Shown in pieces: positions 22,126-30,934 of a stretch of DNA of 32,361 nucleotides. This DNA is from Aeromicrobium sp. GTDB taxonomy: Bacteria; Actinomycetota; Actinomycetes; Propionibacteriales; Nocardioidaceae. The DNA lies in NCBI GenBank assembly GCA_025965435.1, contig JAOPWZ010000126.1, positions 1 to 32,361 of the forward strand, given 5' to 3'. A model generated the notes under the pieces. It was not told the DNA's origin and made no database searches. It worked only from the letters and a program-made list of their open reading frames with translations. The first letter of the stretch is position 1; each line of letters opens with the position of its first letter. Position numbers and translations under genes: made by a program.

Positions 22126-23937
22126 TCAGCCGGCGTACTTGAGCCGGGTGGCGGCGCGGCGCGCGATCTTGGTGAACTCGTTCTGGGTGATGTCGTACTC
22201 GCCGGCCGGCGTGAACGTCACCTGCGCGACGTCGGCGCCCCGGCGCACGATCGCGGTGCGGTAGTAGATCTTCTTGCCGTCGGCGACCTCGAAGCCGACG
22301 CGCCACGCGGTGCCGGACGCGGCGGCGACCTTGACCTTGCGCGACTGGTCGACCTCGGCCGACAAGATCTCGTCGCCACAGCCGTCGATCCGCCCGGTGA
22401 TCTCCTGGACGAAGGCCTTGGCCTTCTTGGGCGATGAGAACCGGGCCGTCGTCTCTGCCACGCCGAACTCCTGGGGGAGCCCCTGCGCCTGGTAGAGGAC
22501 GTACACGCGCGAGCTCGCCGAGGTGACCGACTTGCTGGTGTAGGTGGCCTTGTCGCACTGGGTCGCCGCGGGGTTGGTCGCGGCCGAGAACGGCGCCGCG
22601 GCCCACACGCTGTCGATGTCGGCGACCGGGGGGAGATCGACGATGCCGAGGAACGACGGCGCCTCCGTCGTCGGCGGTGGGTCGGTCTTCAGGACCTGGA
22701 TCGAGTCGGAGCACTCGCCGCCGCTGTCCTTGCAGACCTTCGCGACCGAGGCGTTGAGCGTCTGGGCGAACGCCTCGATGTCCGGGCCCTCGGCGCCGTC
22801 CGTCTCGTGGACGAGCGTGCTGGTGACCTTGCCGGAGTGGCTGAAGCCGACCGTGAAGGTCCGCTCCGGGGAGCGGTGGGAGCGCAGCGACAGGATCTGG
22901 AAGTCGCCGATGGGGCGCTGCACGGTGTACGCCGCGACGAGCTGGACGCGGGGATGCTCGCAGTCGGAGTACCACTGCACCAGCTGCTGGTAGGTCTGCG
23001 TGGCGATCTTGCTGTTGCGGGAGACCTCGATCGCCTGGGCGACGCGGGCATTGCCCGGACCGTCGCCGGTGAAGGCCCGGACGAACACCCTGAGCGGGTC
23101 GGGGTCGGCGTAGCGCTGCGTCGGGCAGGTCGCGTAGGGGGTCGTGTTGGCGACGTCGTCGTCGGTGCCCTCCACGGTCCACGTCTTCGACGGGTCGAGC
23201 GTCGCGACCTGGCCGGCGGCCAGCAGGTTGCCGGCGTCGATCTTGCGCGCGTCCAGCACGACATCGGGCCGCTCGGCGCCGATCTTCTGGCGCCGGGGCA
23301 GGTCGGCGCTGGTGGCGAGCGCGTCACCGTCGGTGGCGACGAGCCCTCCGCCGAAGATCACGGCGATGGCCGCCGCCACGAGCAGGATGGTGTTGCGCCG
23401 GCGGCCGCGCCGGGCGGCGCTGCGCACGTCGGCGGCCGGCGGCATGTCGAGCGAGTCGGTCGCGGCAGCCAGGCCATGCATGCGGCGCTCGATCGCATCG
23501 ATGCTCTCGCCCAGCGCGGACTCCAGCTGCGCGAGGGCTGTCGTGACGTTCTCGATACCCTCCTCGGCGGGCAGCCCGACCTCGCGGGACGCCTCCTCCA
23601 GGTCGGTGTTGCCGAGGGTCATCAGCACGATGAGCCGCCGGTCGTCGACCGGCAGGTCGTGCAGCGCGCCCAGGAGCTCGGTGTCGCTGTCCTCCTCGTG
23701 ACGGCGACGCAACGGGTGGGTGCCGCGGCTGAGCGCCGTGATCTTCCAGGCCTCGTTGCGGACGTACGAGAGGGGATGACGGTCGCGGATCTTGGTCCAG
23801 TCGCGCCAGGCGCGACGGTAGGCGTCGACCGTCGACTCGTTGGCGACCTGCCGGTCGCCGCAGACCGCGTACGTGACACGAACGGCGTCGGCGAAGGTCG
23901 AGGAGTAGAAGCTGTTGAACTCGTCGACGCGAGTCAT
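22126..23937 (-). CDS. sigma-factor-like protein fused to a membrane helix and tandem extracellular sensor-like domains
   Basis: This 603-residue protein has three parts. Residues 1-70 resemble ECF sigma region 2 (FNSFYSSTFADAVRVTYAVC, then YRRAWRDWTKIRDRHPLSYV). Residues 86-145 resemble region 4 (LLGALHDLPVDDRRLIVLMT, then GLPAEEGIENVTTALAQLE). A basic stretch and one membrane helix follow (about 183-201). The outer part of about 400 residues looks like two repeats of a PknH_C-like sensor domain, with paired cysteines (for example ATCPTQRY and YSDCEHP, and TQCDKAT and DGCGDE). The ribosome site AAGGAGG is strong. The fold assignments are from pattern only; whether the N-terminal part still binds polymerase is unknown. 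It is divergent from the DUF6350 gene. Confidence 0.75.
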   Translation of the reverse strand: MTRVDEFNSFYSSTFADAVRVTYAVCGDRQVANESTVDAYRRAWRDWTKIRDRHPLSYVRNEAWKITALSRGTHPLRRRHEEDSDTELLGALHDLPVDDRRLIVLMTLGNTDLEEASREVGLPAEEGIENVTTALAQLESALGESIDAIERRMHGLAAATDSLDMPPAADVRSAARRGRRRNTILLVAAAIAVIFGGGLVATDGDALATSADLPRRQKIGAERPDVVLDARKIDAGNLLAAGQVATLDPSKTWTVEGTDDDVANTTPYATCPTQRYADPDPLRVFVRAFTGDGPGNARVAQAIEVSRNSKIATQTYQQLVQWYSDCEHPRVQLVAAYTVQRPIGDFQILSLRSHRSPERTFTVGFSHSGKVTSTLVHETDGAEGPDIEAFAQTLNASVAKVCKDSGGECSDSIQVLKTDPPPTTEAPSFLGIVDLPPVADIDSVWAAAPFSAATNPAATQCDKATYTSKSVTSASSRVYVLYQAQGLPQEFGVAETTARFSSPKKAKAFVQEITGRIDGCGDEILSAEVDQSRKVKVAAASGTAWRVGFEVADGKKIYYRTAIVRRGADVAQVTFTPAGEYDITQNEFTKIARRAATRLKYAG

Positions 23938-24004
23938 GTCAGCCTCCTTCGGACGTCCGGCGTGCCTGTGTGCAACGCGGCAACTTTACAGGGAGGATGA
24001 AGCG

Positions 24005-25219
24005 GTGCCCGCGCCCGTTGAGTCCTCCTACCTCCGGCCGGCCTTCCTGACGGCGATCGCAGCAGCGGTTCTCTCGTGGGCCGCCGCGGCAATCGTCGTG
24101 GTGATCGCTCACGGCGGCTCCGGCTTCTCAGCAGGTTCTTTGGCACGCACCACGATCCGCGTCTGGCTCGTGTCGCTCGGTTCGGGCATCGACGCCGGGC
24201 CGGTGTCGATCGGCCTGGTGCCGCTCGGAGCAACACTGCTGTGCGTCGGCCTGGTCGCCCGCGCGGCCGCCTGGGTCGTGGCCGATCCGCTCGACGAGCT
24301 CCCCGCGTTCGCCGCCGCCTCGGCCGGCGCCTACGGCACGATCGCGGCGATCGCCTCGGCCGCGACGAACGTGGGAGACGTCCACACCTCGGTCGTCCGG
24401 GCGGCGTTCTCGGCGTTCATCGTGGGTGGGCTCGGGGCCGTGTGGGGGTCGGTGCTCCGCCACGGCGACGCCGACCGCTGGTGGTTCACCACGTCGGACG
24501 GCATCCGGGCCGCGGTACGGGCCGCCGTCCCTGGCCTGCTCGCCGTGCTGGGTGCGGCCGCGGTCATCGTGGCGGCGCTGCTGGTGCTCAACGTCGAGCA
24601 GGCGGGAGACCTGTGGGCCCTGCTCGATCCGGGCCTGGGCGGTGGGCTGGCCCTGGCCGTCGGATCGGTCCTGGCGGTCCCGACGCTCGTCCTGTGGACC
24701 GCCTCGGCACTGGTCGGGCCGGGCTTCGCGATCGGCTCGAACACGTCGGTCGACCTGACCGGCTCGCAGCTCGGCCAGGTGCCCGGCTTCCCCCTGCTCG
24801 CCGCCCTGCCGACGCCGGGCGAGTTCCCGGGCTGGGTCTTCGTCCTCGGGCTGGTGCCGCTGCTCGGCGGGATGCTGAGCGGCTGGCGGGTCGATCCCGG
24901 CGAGCGGACGGGGCTGGTGCCCCGCGTCGTGCTCGGTGCCGCCGCGGGCGCGAGCGCCGGACTGGTGCTCGGCGTGCTGATCGGGCTCTCCAACGGGGCC
25001 ATCGGGCCCGGACGGCTGGCTGAGGCCGGACCGCCGACGTTCACCCCGTTGCTCGTCGCCGTGCCGGCGATGGCGCTGGGCGGCGCACTCGGTGCGGTCC
25101 TCGCCCACTATCGTGGTGCCCGTGCCTCCCGCCCCTCGGACACCAGCGCGCCTGGTCGTGCTCGTCTCTGGAAGCGGCACCAACCTCCAAGCGCTGATCG
25201 ACGCGTCGTCCGCGGCTGA
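24005..25219 (+). CDS. DUF6350 multi-pass membrane protein (cell division protein PerM-like)
   Basis: This protein of about 404 residues is nearly all hydrophobic, with nine or ten membrane segments rich in Ala, Gly, Val and Leu. It matches the DUF6350 family, which in actinomycetes is usually found directly upstream of purN and purH, as here. Mycobacterial members (PerM) stabilise the divisome under stress. I chose GTG at 24005, eight bases after GGGAGG. The hydrophilic C-terminal tail ([20 protein letters not shown]) is encoded within the overlap with purN, which is about 98 bases and unusually long. The start and family are fairly secure; the role is inferred from mycobacteria. Confidence 0.85.
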   Translation: MPAPVESSYLRPAFLTAIAAAVLSWAAAAIVVVIAHGGSGFSAGSLARTTIRVWLVSLGSGIDAGPVSIGLVPLGATLLCVGLVARAAAWVVADPLDELPAFAAASAGAYGTIAAIASAATNVGDVHTSVVRAAFSAFIVGGLGAVWGSVLRHGDADRWWFTTSDGIRAAVRAAVPGLLAVLGAAAVIVAALLVLNVEQAGDLWALLDPGLGGGLALAVGSVLAVPTLVLWTASALVGPGFAIGSNTSVDLTGSQLGQVPGFPLLAALPTPGEFPGWVFVLGLVPLLGGMLSGWRVDPGERTGLVPRVVLGAAAGASAGLVLGVLIGLSNGAIGPGRLAEAGPPTFTPLLVAVPAMALGGALGAVLAHYRGARASRPSDTSAPGRARLWKRHQPPSADRRVVRG

Positions 25220-25769
25220 GTACGGAGCCCAGATCGTGGCCGTCGGCGCCGACCGCGACGGCATCGAAGGGCTGGCGCGGGCCGAGCGCCACGGCATCCC
25301 CACCTTCGTGCTGCCGACATCGCAGTTCGAGGACCGCCCGGCGTGGGACGTCGCCCTGGCCGACAAAGTCGCGTCGTACGAGCCCGACCTGGTGGTGCTG
25401 GCCGGCTTCATGAAGCTCGCGGGGCCGGCGTTCCTGGCCCTGTTCGGCGGACGCACGCTCAACACCCACCCCGCCCTGTCGCCCGCGTTCCCGGGCATGC
25501 ACGGGCCGCGCGACGCGCTGGCCTACGGCGTCAAGATCACCGGTGCGACGCTCTTCGTGGTCGACGAAGGGGTCGACACCGGCCCGATCGTCGCCCAGGT
25601 GGCCGTGCCGGTGCTCGACGGCGACGACGAGAGCACCCTGCACGAACGGATCAAGACCAGCGAGCGCGCCATGCTGGTCGAATGGGTCGGCGCCCTGGCG
25701 CGCAACGGCTTCCACCTCGATGACCGGGCCGTACGGCTCGGAGGAGACACACATGACCACCAGCCCTGA
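25122..25769 (+). CDS. purN: phosphoribosylglycinamide formyltransferase
   Basis: This cytosolic purine enzyme of about 215 residues formylates GAR with 10-formyl-THF to give FGAR. It shows the N-terminal substrate loop [16 protein letters not shown], the catalytic Asn and His in [21 protein letters not shown], and the catalytic Asp in [14 protein letters not shown]. The start is one of several in-frame GTGs (25113, 25116, 25122). All lie inside the DUF6350 gene, and none has a clear ribosome site, so translation is probably coupled. It overlaps purH by 17 bases. folD, which supplies the one-carbon chain, lies 2.4 kb downstream. Confidence 0.94.
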   Translation: MPPAPRTPARLVVLVSGSGTNLQALIDASSAAEYGAQIVAVGADRDGIEGLARAERHGIPTFVLPTSQFEDRPAWDVALADKVASYEPDLVVLAGFMKLAGPAFLALFGGRTLNTHPALSPAFPGMHGPRDALAYGVKITGATLFVVDEGVDTGPIVAQVAVPVLDGDDESTLHERIKTSERAMLVEWVGALARNGFHLDDRAVRLGGDTHDHQP

Positions 25770-27321
25770 ATCCTCGACGCGTCCGATCAGGCGCGCCCTC
25801 GTCTCGGTCTACGACAAGACCGGTCTCGAGGAGCTCGCCCGCGACCTGCACGCCGCCGGCGTCTCGATCGTGTCGACCGGCTCGACCGCCAAGGTCATCG
25901 AGGGCGCAGGCGTCCCCGTGACCCCCGTCGAGGAGCTCACCGGCTTCCCCGAGTGCCTCGACGGACGTGTCAAGACGCTGCACCCGCGCGTCCACGCCGG
26001 CATCCTCGCCGATCTGCGACTCGACGATCACGTGGCGCAGCTGGCCGACCTCGAGATCGAGCCCTTCGACCTCGTGATCGTCAACCTCTACCCGTTCACC
26101 GACACCGTCGCCTCGGGAGCCTCGCCCGACGAGTGTGTCGAGCAGATCGACATCGGCGGCCCGTCGATGGTCCGCGCTGCCGCCAAGAACCACCCCAGCG
26201 TCGCCGTCGTCGTGTCTCCCGCGGCGTACGACGAGGTCCGGGCGGCGCTCGGCGCCGGCGGCTTCACCTTCGAGCAGCGCAAGCGGCTCGCTGCCCGGGC
26301 CTTCGCGCACACCGCGGCCTACGACGTCGCGGTCGCGTCGTGGTTCGCCAGCGCGTACGCCCCGAGCGAGGACGGCTGGCCGGACTTCACCGGCGCGACG
26401 TGGGACAAGTCGGCGGTGCTGCGCTACGGCGAGAACCCGCACCAGCAGGCCGCGCTCTACGAGAACGGCCGGGGCGGGCTGGCCGCTGCCGAGCAGCTGC
26501 ACGGCAAGGAGATGTCGTACAACAACTACGTCGACACCGATGCCGCCCGCCGGGCCGCGTACGACTTCGAGCTTCCGGCCGTCGCGATCATCAAGCATGC
26601 CAACCCGTGCGGCATCGCGGTCGGCGCGGACGTCGCCGAGGCGCATGCCCGGGCCCACGCCTGTGATCCCGTGTCGGCGTTCGGTGGGGTCATCGCGACC
26701 AACCGGGCCGTCAGCGTCGCCATGGCGGAGCAGGTCGCCGAGGTCTTCACCGAGGTCATCGTCGCTCCCGACTACGAGCCCGGTGCCGTCGAGGTGCTGC
26801 AGGGCAAGAAGAACATCCGCATCCTGCGCGTCCCGTCCGACGAGACCCCCAGCGCCACCGAGTTCCGCGGCGTCAGCGGCGGTGTCCTCCTCCAGCGCGT
26901 CGACCACGTCGACGCCGACGGGGACGACCCGACCACGTGGACCCTCGCCGCCGGCGAGCCCGCGGACGAGGCCACCCTCGCCGACCTGCAGTTCGCGTGG
27001 ACGGCGTGCCGCGCTGTGAAGTCGAACGCGATCCTCCTGGCCAAGGACGGCGCCTCGGTCGGCGTCGGCATGGGACAGGTCAACCGCGTCGACTCGTGCA
27101 AACTGGCCGTCGAGCGGGCCGGCGACGAGCGGGCGACGGGCGCCGTGGCGGCGTCCGATGCCTTCTTCCCCTTTGCCGACGGACTGCAGGTGCTGCTCGA
27201 TGCCGGGGTGAAGGCCGTCGTCCAACCGGGCGGCTCCGTGCGCGACGACGAGTCGATCGAGGCGGCCAAGGCGGCCGGCGTGACCATGTATTTCACCGGG
27301 ACGCGGCACTTCTTCCACTGA
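25753..27321 (+). CDS. purH: bifunctional AICAR formyltransferase / IMP cyclohydrolase
   Basis: This 522-residue enzyme does the last two steps of IMP synthesis. The N-terminal MGS-like IMP cyclohydrolase domain (residues 1-150) has [39 protein letters not shown] and [14 protein letters not shown]. The C-terminal AICAR transformylase domain has [26 protein letters not shown] with the catalytic Lys-His (about residue 281) and [10 protein letters not shown]. Starting at ATG 25753 gives the expected N-terminus, and GGAGGAG sits eight bases upstream inside purN. A strong hairpin follows the stop. Confidence 0.97.
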   Translation: MTTSPESSTRPIRRALVSVYDKTGLEELARDLHAAGVSIVSTGSTAKVIEGAGVPVTPVEELTGFPECLDGRVKTLHPRVHAGILADLRLDDHVAQLADLEIEPFDLVIVNLYPFTDTVASGASPDECVEQIDIGGPSMVRAAAKNHPSVAVVVSPAAYDEVRAALGAGGFTFEQRKRLAARAFAHTAAYDVAVASWFASAYAPSEDGWPDFTGATWDKSAVLRYGENPHQQAALYENGRGGLAAAEQLHGKEMSYNNYVDTDAARRAAYDFELPAVAIIKHANPCGIAVGADVAEAHARAHACDPVSAFGGVIATNRAVSVAMAEQVAEVFTEVIVAPDYEPGAVEVLQGKKNIRILRVPSDETPSATEFRGVSGGVLLQRVDHVDADGDDPTTWTLAAGEPADEATLADLQFAWTACRAVKSNAILLAKDGASVGVGMGQVNRVDSCKLAVERAGDERATGAVAASDAFFPFADGLQVLLDAGVKAVVQPGGSVRDDESIEAAKAAGVTMYFTGTRHFFH

Positions 27322-27326
27322 CGGGT

Positions 27327-27364
27327 GCGCTGACCGGCCGCGATGAGGCAGCGGCCCTCAGCGC
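27327..27364. terminator. hairpin between convergent purH and tetR
   Basis: Outer arms GCGCTGA/TCAGCGC (27327-27333, 27358-27364) and inner arms GGCCGC/GCGGCC (27336-27341, 27351-27356) stack into one stem with a nine-base loop. It lies between two convergent stop codons and can terminate both genes. Confidence 0.75.
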
Positions 27365-27373
27365 CCCGGACGG

Positions 27374-28021
27374 TCAGGCGGTCGGCTCGCGGAGCGCGGC
27401 GACCACGCGGTCGACCTCGGCGGCCCCCAGCACGTGCGCGGCGACCAGCTGACGGATCGCGGTGGTGAGGATGCGGGCCTCGGCGTGATCGGAGCTGAGT
27501 CCTGACTGACGGCGCACCGCCGTACCGGCGATCAGGGCGACGACGGCGGCCGCGATCGCCTCCGGATCGGGGACCCCGACCCGGGCCAGGAGCGACGCCG
27601 CGAGCGACTCGATCGACACCAGGCCCGCGTCCGCCAGGTCGCGCAGCTGCGGCTCCCGGGTCGCGGCGAGGAAGATGGACAGCTCGAGCGCGGCAGCCTC
27701 GGGTCCGCGCCGCGCGAAGACCGTGTCGAAGAGGGCCGTCGCGTCGTCGAGGCTCGCACCTGCCTGCAGGTCGACCGTGGCGAGGGCGTCGAGCTCGCGG
27801 GTCCACTGGACGACGTGGGCGCCGAGCGCCTCGCGGATGAGCTCGTGGATCGACTCGAAGTAGTACGTCGTCGTGGCCGGCGGGAGGCCGGCTCGCGATG
27901 CGACGGCGCGGTGCGTGATCGCCCGCGCGCCGCCCTCGGCGAACAGCTCGATCGCGGCCGCCAGCAGCTCCTCGCGGCGCAGCCGACTGCGCTCCTGGGA
28001 CAGCTGGGCACGGGTGGCCAT
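27374..28021 (-). CDS. TetR-family transcriptional regulator
   Basis: This 215-residue protein has an N-terminal TetR helix-turn-helix, about residues 18-62 (LRREELLAAAIELFAEGGAR, then ITHRAVASRAGLPPATTTYY). An all-helical ligand-binding domain of unknown specificity follows. The ATG at 28021 (MATRAQLSQERSRLRRE) has GAGGAG at good spacing; an ATG at 28108 upstream would add 29 residues of non-conserved sequence. It is divergent from folD with 146 bases between starts and may control itself or folD. A loose inverted repeat GCACC-N9-GGTGC lies upstream of its start. Confidence 0.9.
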   Translation of the reverse strand: MATRAQLSQERSRLRREELLAAAIELFAEGGARAITHRAVASRAGLPPATTTYYFESIHELIREALGAHVVQWTRELDALATVDLQAGASLDDATALFDTVFARRGPEAAALELSIFLAATREPQLRDLADAGLVSIESLAASLLARVGVPDPEAIAAAVVALIAGTAVRRQSGLSSDHAEARILTTAIRQLVAAHVLGAAEVDRVVAALREPTA

Positions 28022-28167
28022 CGTCGCTCCTCGATCATCCTTGTACGCCGCACCAGCTCGGCGGGTGCGCGTGAACCCGTTGAGGGAAAAGTCTATGCGC
28101 CGGCCCATGGCGCTCCAGATCGCTGCCTGCCGCCGGATGACCGGCGTGACGTGGGAGAATCGTCCCC

Positions 28168-29019
28168 GTGACTGCGCAGATCCTGGACGGCAAGGCGGCT
28201 GCGGCCGCGATCAAGGGCGAGCTTCGCGAGCGGGTGACCGCGCTCCGTGACAAGGGCGTGGTGCCGGGGCTGGGGACGATCCTGGTCGGCAACGATCCGG
28301 GCAGCCAGTGGTACGTCGCGGGCAAGCACCGTGACTGCGCCGAGGTGGGCATCGAGTCGATCCGCATCGACCTGCCCGACACGGCGACGCAGGCCGAGGT
28401 CGAGGCCGCGATCGACCAGCTCAACGCCGATCCGATCTGCACGGGCTACATCCTGCAGCTGCCGCTGCCCAAGGGCCTGGACGAGAACGCCGCGATCGGC
28501 CGCATCGACCCGCTCAAGGACGCCGACGGCCTGCACCCGACGAACCTCGGCTGGCTGGTCCTGGGCAAGCAGGCGCCGCTGCCGTGCACGCCTCGGGGCA
28601 TCATCGAGCTGCTCCGCCGCCACGACGTCCCGATCGCCGGCCAGCACGTCGTGGTGGTGGGTCGCGGCATCACCGTGGGGCGTCCGATGGGCCTGTTGCT
28701 GACGCGGCGCAGCGAGAACGCGACGGTGACCCTCTGCCACACCGGTACGAAGGACCTGGCGGCCGAGGTGCGGCGTGCGGACATCGTGATCGCCGCGGCG
28801 GGAGTGCCGGGCATCATCTCGGCCGACATGGTCAAGCCGGGTGCGGCGCTGCTCGACGTCGGTGTGAGCCGCGACGAGAACGGCATCGTCGGCGACGTCG
28901 ATCCGGCAGCCTACGAGGTGGCCGGCTGGATCTCGCCGAACCCCGGCGGGGTCGGTCCGATGACCCGGGCGCTGCTGCTGGCCAATGTCGTCGACACCGC
29001 CGAGCGCCTGAACCCGTGA
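28168..29019 (+). CDS. folD: bifunctional methylenetetrahydrofolate dehydrogenase/cyclohydrolase
   Basis: This 283-residue cytosolic enzyme interconverts 5,10-methylene-THF, methenyl-THF and 10-formyl-THF, supplying the formyl donor for PurN and PurH. Catalytic Lys53 and Tyr49 are in [16 protein letters not shown]. The conserved blocks [35 protein letters not shown] and [11 protein letters not shown] are present. The NADP-binding [17 protein letters not shown] and the C-terminal [17 protein letters not shown] complete the family signature. It starts with GTG at 28168. The stop overlaps the GTG of the next gene, so the pair is coupled. Confidence 0.96.
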   Translation: MTAQILDGKAAAAAIKGELRERVTALRDKGVVPGLGTILVGNDPGSQWYVAGKHRDCAEVGIESIRIDLPDTATQAEVEAAIDQLNADPICTGYILQLPLPKGLDENAAIGRIDPLKDADGLHPTNLGWLVLGKQAPLPCTPRGIIELLRRHDVPIAGQHVVVVGRGITVGRPMGLLLTRRSENATVTLCHTGTKDLAAEVRRADIVIAAAGVPGIISADMVKPGAALLDVGVSRDENGIVGDVDPAAYEVAGWISPNPGGVGPMTRALLLANVVDTAERLNP

Positions 29020-29291
29020 GGCTGCCACGCAGCCGAGGCTCGCAGTTCTATCTGCTGCAGCTGCTGGTCGTCGCGATCGGGCTCGTCCTGGTCGCGGTCG
29101 GACAGTGGCGCCCCGGCGTGGTGGCGATGGGGCTGGCCTTCGTGGCCGGGGCGCTGGTGCGCTTCGTCGTGCCGATCGACCACACGGGCATGCTGCGCGT
29201 GCGCGGCAAGGCCTTCGACATGGTGTGGATGGGGACGCTGGGCGTCGCGCTGATCGTCCTGCCGATCCTGATCCCCAACCAGCCGGGCTGA
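29016..29291 (+). CDS. DUF3017 small membrane protein
   Basis: This 91-residue protein has three hydrophobic segments ([53 protein letters not shown]) separated by short loops with [17 protein letters not shown]. It matches DUF3017, a family found in actinomycetes directly after folD and before mdh, as here. Its function is unknown. The GTG start overlaps the folD stop by 4 bases (GTGA). A repeat array lies just after its stop. Confidence 0.88.
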   Translation: MRLPRSRGSQFYLLQLLVVAIGLVLVAVGQWRPGVVAMGLAFVAGALVRFVVPIDHTGMLRVRGKAFDMVWMGTLGVALIVLPILIPNQPG

Positions 29292-29300
29292 CCCGCCCGC

Positions 29301-29402
29301 GAGTCACGCAGTCCCGCCGACGAGTCACGTAGACCCGCCGACGAGTCACGTAGCGCCGCGGTGCGGCGCCCCCAGTGACTCCTCAGCGGGTCTGCGTGAC
29401 TC
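29301..29402. repeat. GAGTCACG inverted repeat array with 21-base pitch (putative bidirectional terminator)
   Basis: Three direct copies of GAGTCACG(C/T)AG start at 29301, 29322 and 29343, each exactly 21 bases apart. Two inverted copies with GTGACTC follow at 29375-29381 and 29396-29402, again 21 bases apart. Between them lies GCGCCGCGGTGCGGCGC, itself a hairpin. The array fills the convergent gap between DUF3017 and mdh, so it probably terminates both. It shares layout and pitch, but not sequence beyond GAGT, with the array at 11172-11272. Confidence 0.78.
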
Positions 29403-29419
29403 GTCAGCGCGGCGGGCGC

Positions 29420-30409
29420 TCAGATCAGGCCGAGCTCTTTGACGGCGTCGCGCTCCTCGATGAGCTCCTGAGCCGTGGCGTCCATGCGTCCGCGGCTGAA
29501 GTCGTCGATGTCCAGGCCCTGGACGATCTCCCAGTCGCCGTCCTTCGTCGTGACGGGGAAGGAGTAGATCAGGCCCTCGGGGATGCCGTACGAGCCGTCG
29601 GAGCGCACCGCCATCGAGGCCCAGTCGCCCTCGGGCGTGCCGGTCAGCCAGGTGCGCGCGGCGTCGATCGTGGCCGACGCGGCCGAAGCGGCCGACGAGG
29701 CGCCACGCGCCTCGATGATCGCGGCTCCGCGCTGCGCGACCGTCGGGATGAAGCTGTTCTCGATCCACGACTGGTCGCCCACGACCTCGGCGGCGTTGCG
29801 GCCACCGACCTCCGCGTGGAAGATGTCGGGGTACTGCGTGGCGGAGTGGTTGCCCCAGATCGTCAGCTTCTTGATGTCCGCCACCTTCGAGCCGGTCTTG
29901 GCCGCGAGCTGGGACATGGCGCGGTTGTGGTCGAGGCGCGTCAGCGCGGAGAAGCGCTCCTGGGGGATGTCGGGGGCGTTGCTCATGGCGATCAGCGCGT
30001 TGGTGTTGGCCGGGTTGCCGGTGACGCCGATGCGCACGTCGTCGGCGGCGTTGTCGTTGAGCGCCTTGCCCTGGCCGGTGAAGATCGCGCCATTGGCCGA
30101 CAACAGGTCGCCGCGCTCCATGCCCTTGGTGCGGGGACGCGCGCCGACCAGGAGGGCGAGGTTGACGCCGTCGAAGATGTGGGCGGGGTCATCGCCGATC
30201 TCGACCGAGTCGAGCGTGGGGAATGCGCAGTCGTCGAGCTCCATGACCACGCCCTCCAGCGACTTGAGCGCCGGAGTGATCTCGAGCAGTCGCAGCTGGA
30301 TGGGCGTGTCGGGCCCGAGCAACGCGCCGCTGGCGAGGCGGAAGAGGAGGCTGTAGCCGATCTGGCCGGCGGCGCCGGTGACGGCGACCTTGACGGGAGT
30401 TGTGCTCAC
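29420..30409 (-). CDS. mdh: malate dehydrogenase
   Basis: This 329-residue cytosolic NAD-dependent enzyme oxidises malate to oxaloacetate in the TCA cycle. The dinucleotide site is [21 protein letters not shown] (from residue 8), with Glu43 in [10 protein letters not shown] suited to NAD. The mobile loop [15 protein letters not shown] supplies the substrate arginines Arg91 and Arg97. [13 protein letters not shown] and the catalytic His188 in [12 protein letters not shown] are intact. It starts with GTG at 30409, behind AAGGAG at a spacing of eight. The family and activity are secure. Confidence 0.97.
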   Translation of the reverse strand: MSTTPVKVAVTGAAGQIGYSLLFRLASGALLGPDTPIQLRLLEITPALKSLEGVVMELDDCAFPTLDSVEIGDDPAHIFDGVNLALLVGARPRTKGMERGDLLSANGAIFTGQGKALNDNAADDVRIGVTGNPANTNALIAMSNAPDIPQERFSALTRLDHNRAMSQLAAKTGSKVADIKKLTIWGNHSATQYPDIFHAEVGGRNAAEVVGDQSWIENSFIPTVAQRGAAIIEARGASSAASAASATIDAARTWLTGTPEGDWASMAVRSDGSYGIPEGLIYSFPVTTKDGDWEIVQGLDIDDFSRGRMDATAQELIEERDAVKELGLI

Positions 30410-30431
30410 GAGATGTGCTCCTTGAACGGTG

Positions 30432-30482
30432 CGGAAATCTGGAGATACGTTCCGAAACTAGCGCAGCAGCGTCCGGAAATCT
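30432..30482 (-). promoter_or_regulatory. direct repeat upstream of mdh
   Basis: On the minus strand AGATTTCCG occurs twice (30432-30440 and 30474-30482), exactly 42 bases apart, with a TTTCGGAACG variant between them. This lies in the short AT-richer leader of mdh and could flank its promoter or bind a regulator. No known site is recognised. Confidence 0.3.
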
Positions 30483-30514
30483 TGCCGGGCATGGTCGCGG
30501 CGTCCGTTCGTCGG

Positions 30515-30934
30515 TCAGCGGACCGTCCGCGGCCCGAGATGCCACACCCGGCCACCGAGGCCGACGACCCAGGGGCGCTGCTGCGGACGACGGTCCCTGG
30601 CCCACGTCGTGCGGCACCGGTAGACGCGCTCGACCGCCCGGATCGAGGCCAGTGGCTCCGGCAGCGGGCCGTCATCGGCGACCAGGAAGTCGACGACGTC
30701 GTCGTGCGCGCATCCTCGCCGTTCGTGGCGGCCGGCCCAGGCGTCGAAGCGATCGACGAGATCATCGACCTCCCGCAGGCCCGGGACCGCTGCGACCGCC
30801 TCGCTGCGCCGCTTGGTCCGCAGGACCCGCGTCGTCAGCTCGGCGGACCAGGGATCGAAGCCGTCCGGCACCTGCCCGCGCAGCAGCGACTGCAGGACGT
30901 GCTGCTGGCGGCGCTCGAGCTCCTGCCGGCTCAC
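30515..30934 (-). CDS. small partner protein of the DUF692/MNIO operon, SCO6045-like
   Basis: This 139-residue soluble protein has no membrane segment. The N-terminal half (RQELERRQQHVLQSLLRGQV, PDGFDPWSAELTTRVLRTKR, then VPGLREVDDLVDRFDAWAG) resembles, from memory, a Streptomyces family typified by SCO6045 that also neighbours a DUF692 gene. I could not test this. It may play the part that DUF2063-type proteins play for other DUF692 enzymes, binding the substrate peptide. It is the third gene of a minus-strand operon and overlaps the enzyme gene by 4 bases (ATGA). The C-terminal third is Arg/Trp-rich (RCRTTWARDRRPQQRPWVVG). Function is inferred only from position. Confidence 0.7.
   Translation of the reverse strand: MSRQELERRQQHVLQSLLRGQVPDGFDPWSAELTTRVLRTKRRSEAVAAVPGLREVDDLVDRFDAWAGRHERRGCAHDDVVDFLVADDGPLPEPLASIRAVERVYRCRTTWARDRRPQQRPWVVGLGGRVWHLGPRTVR

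Noticed and set aside
25651-27318. 555-codon minus-strand open frame opposite purH
   Set aside because: Same shadow-frame character; the plus-strand purH has full family motifs and a good ribosome site.
29301-29402. Possible CRISPR array, because of evenly spaced repeats
   Set aside because: The 21-base period is repeat plus spacer together, the spacers are near-identical, copies occur in both orientations, and there are no cas genes.
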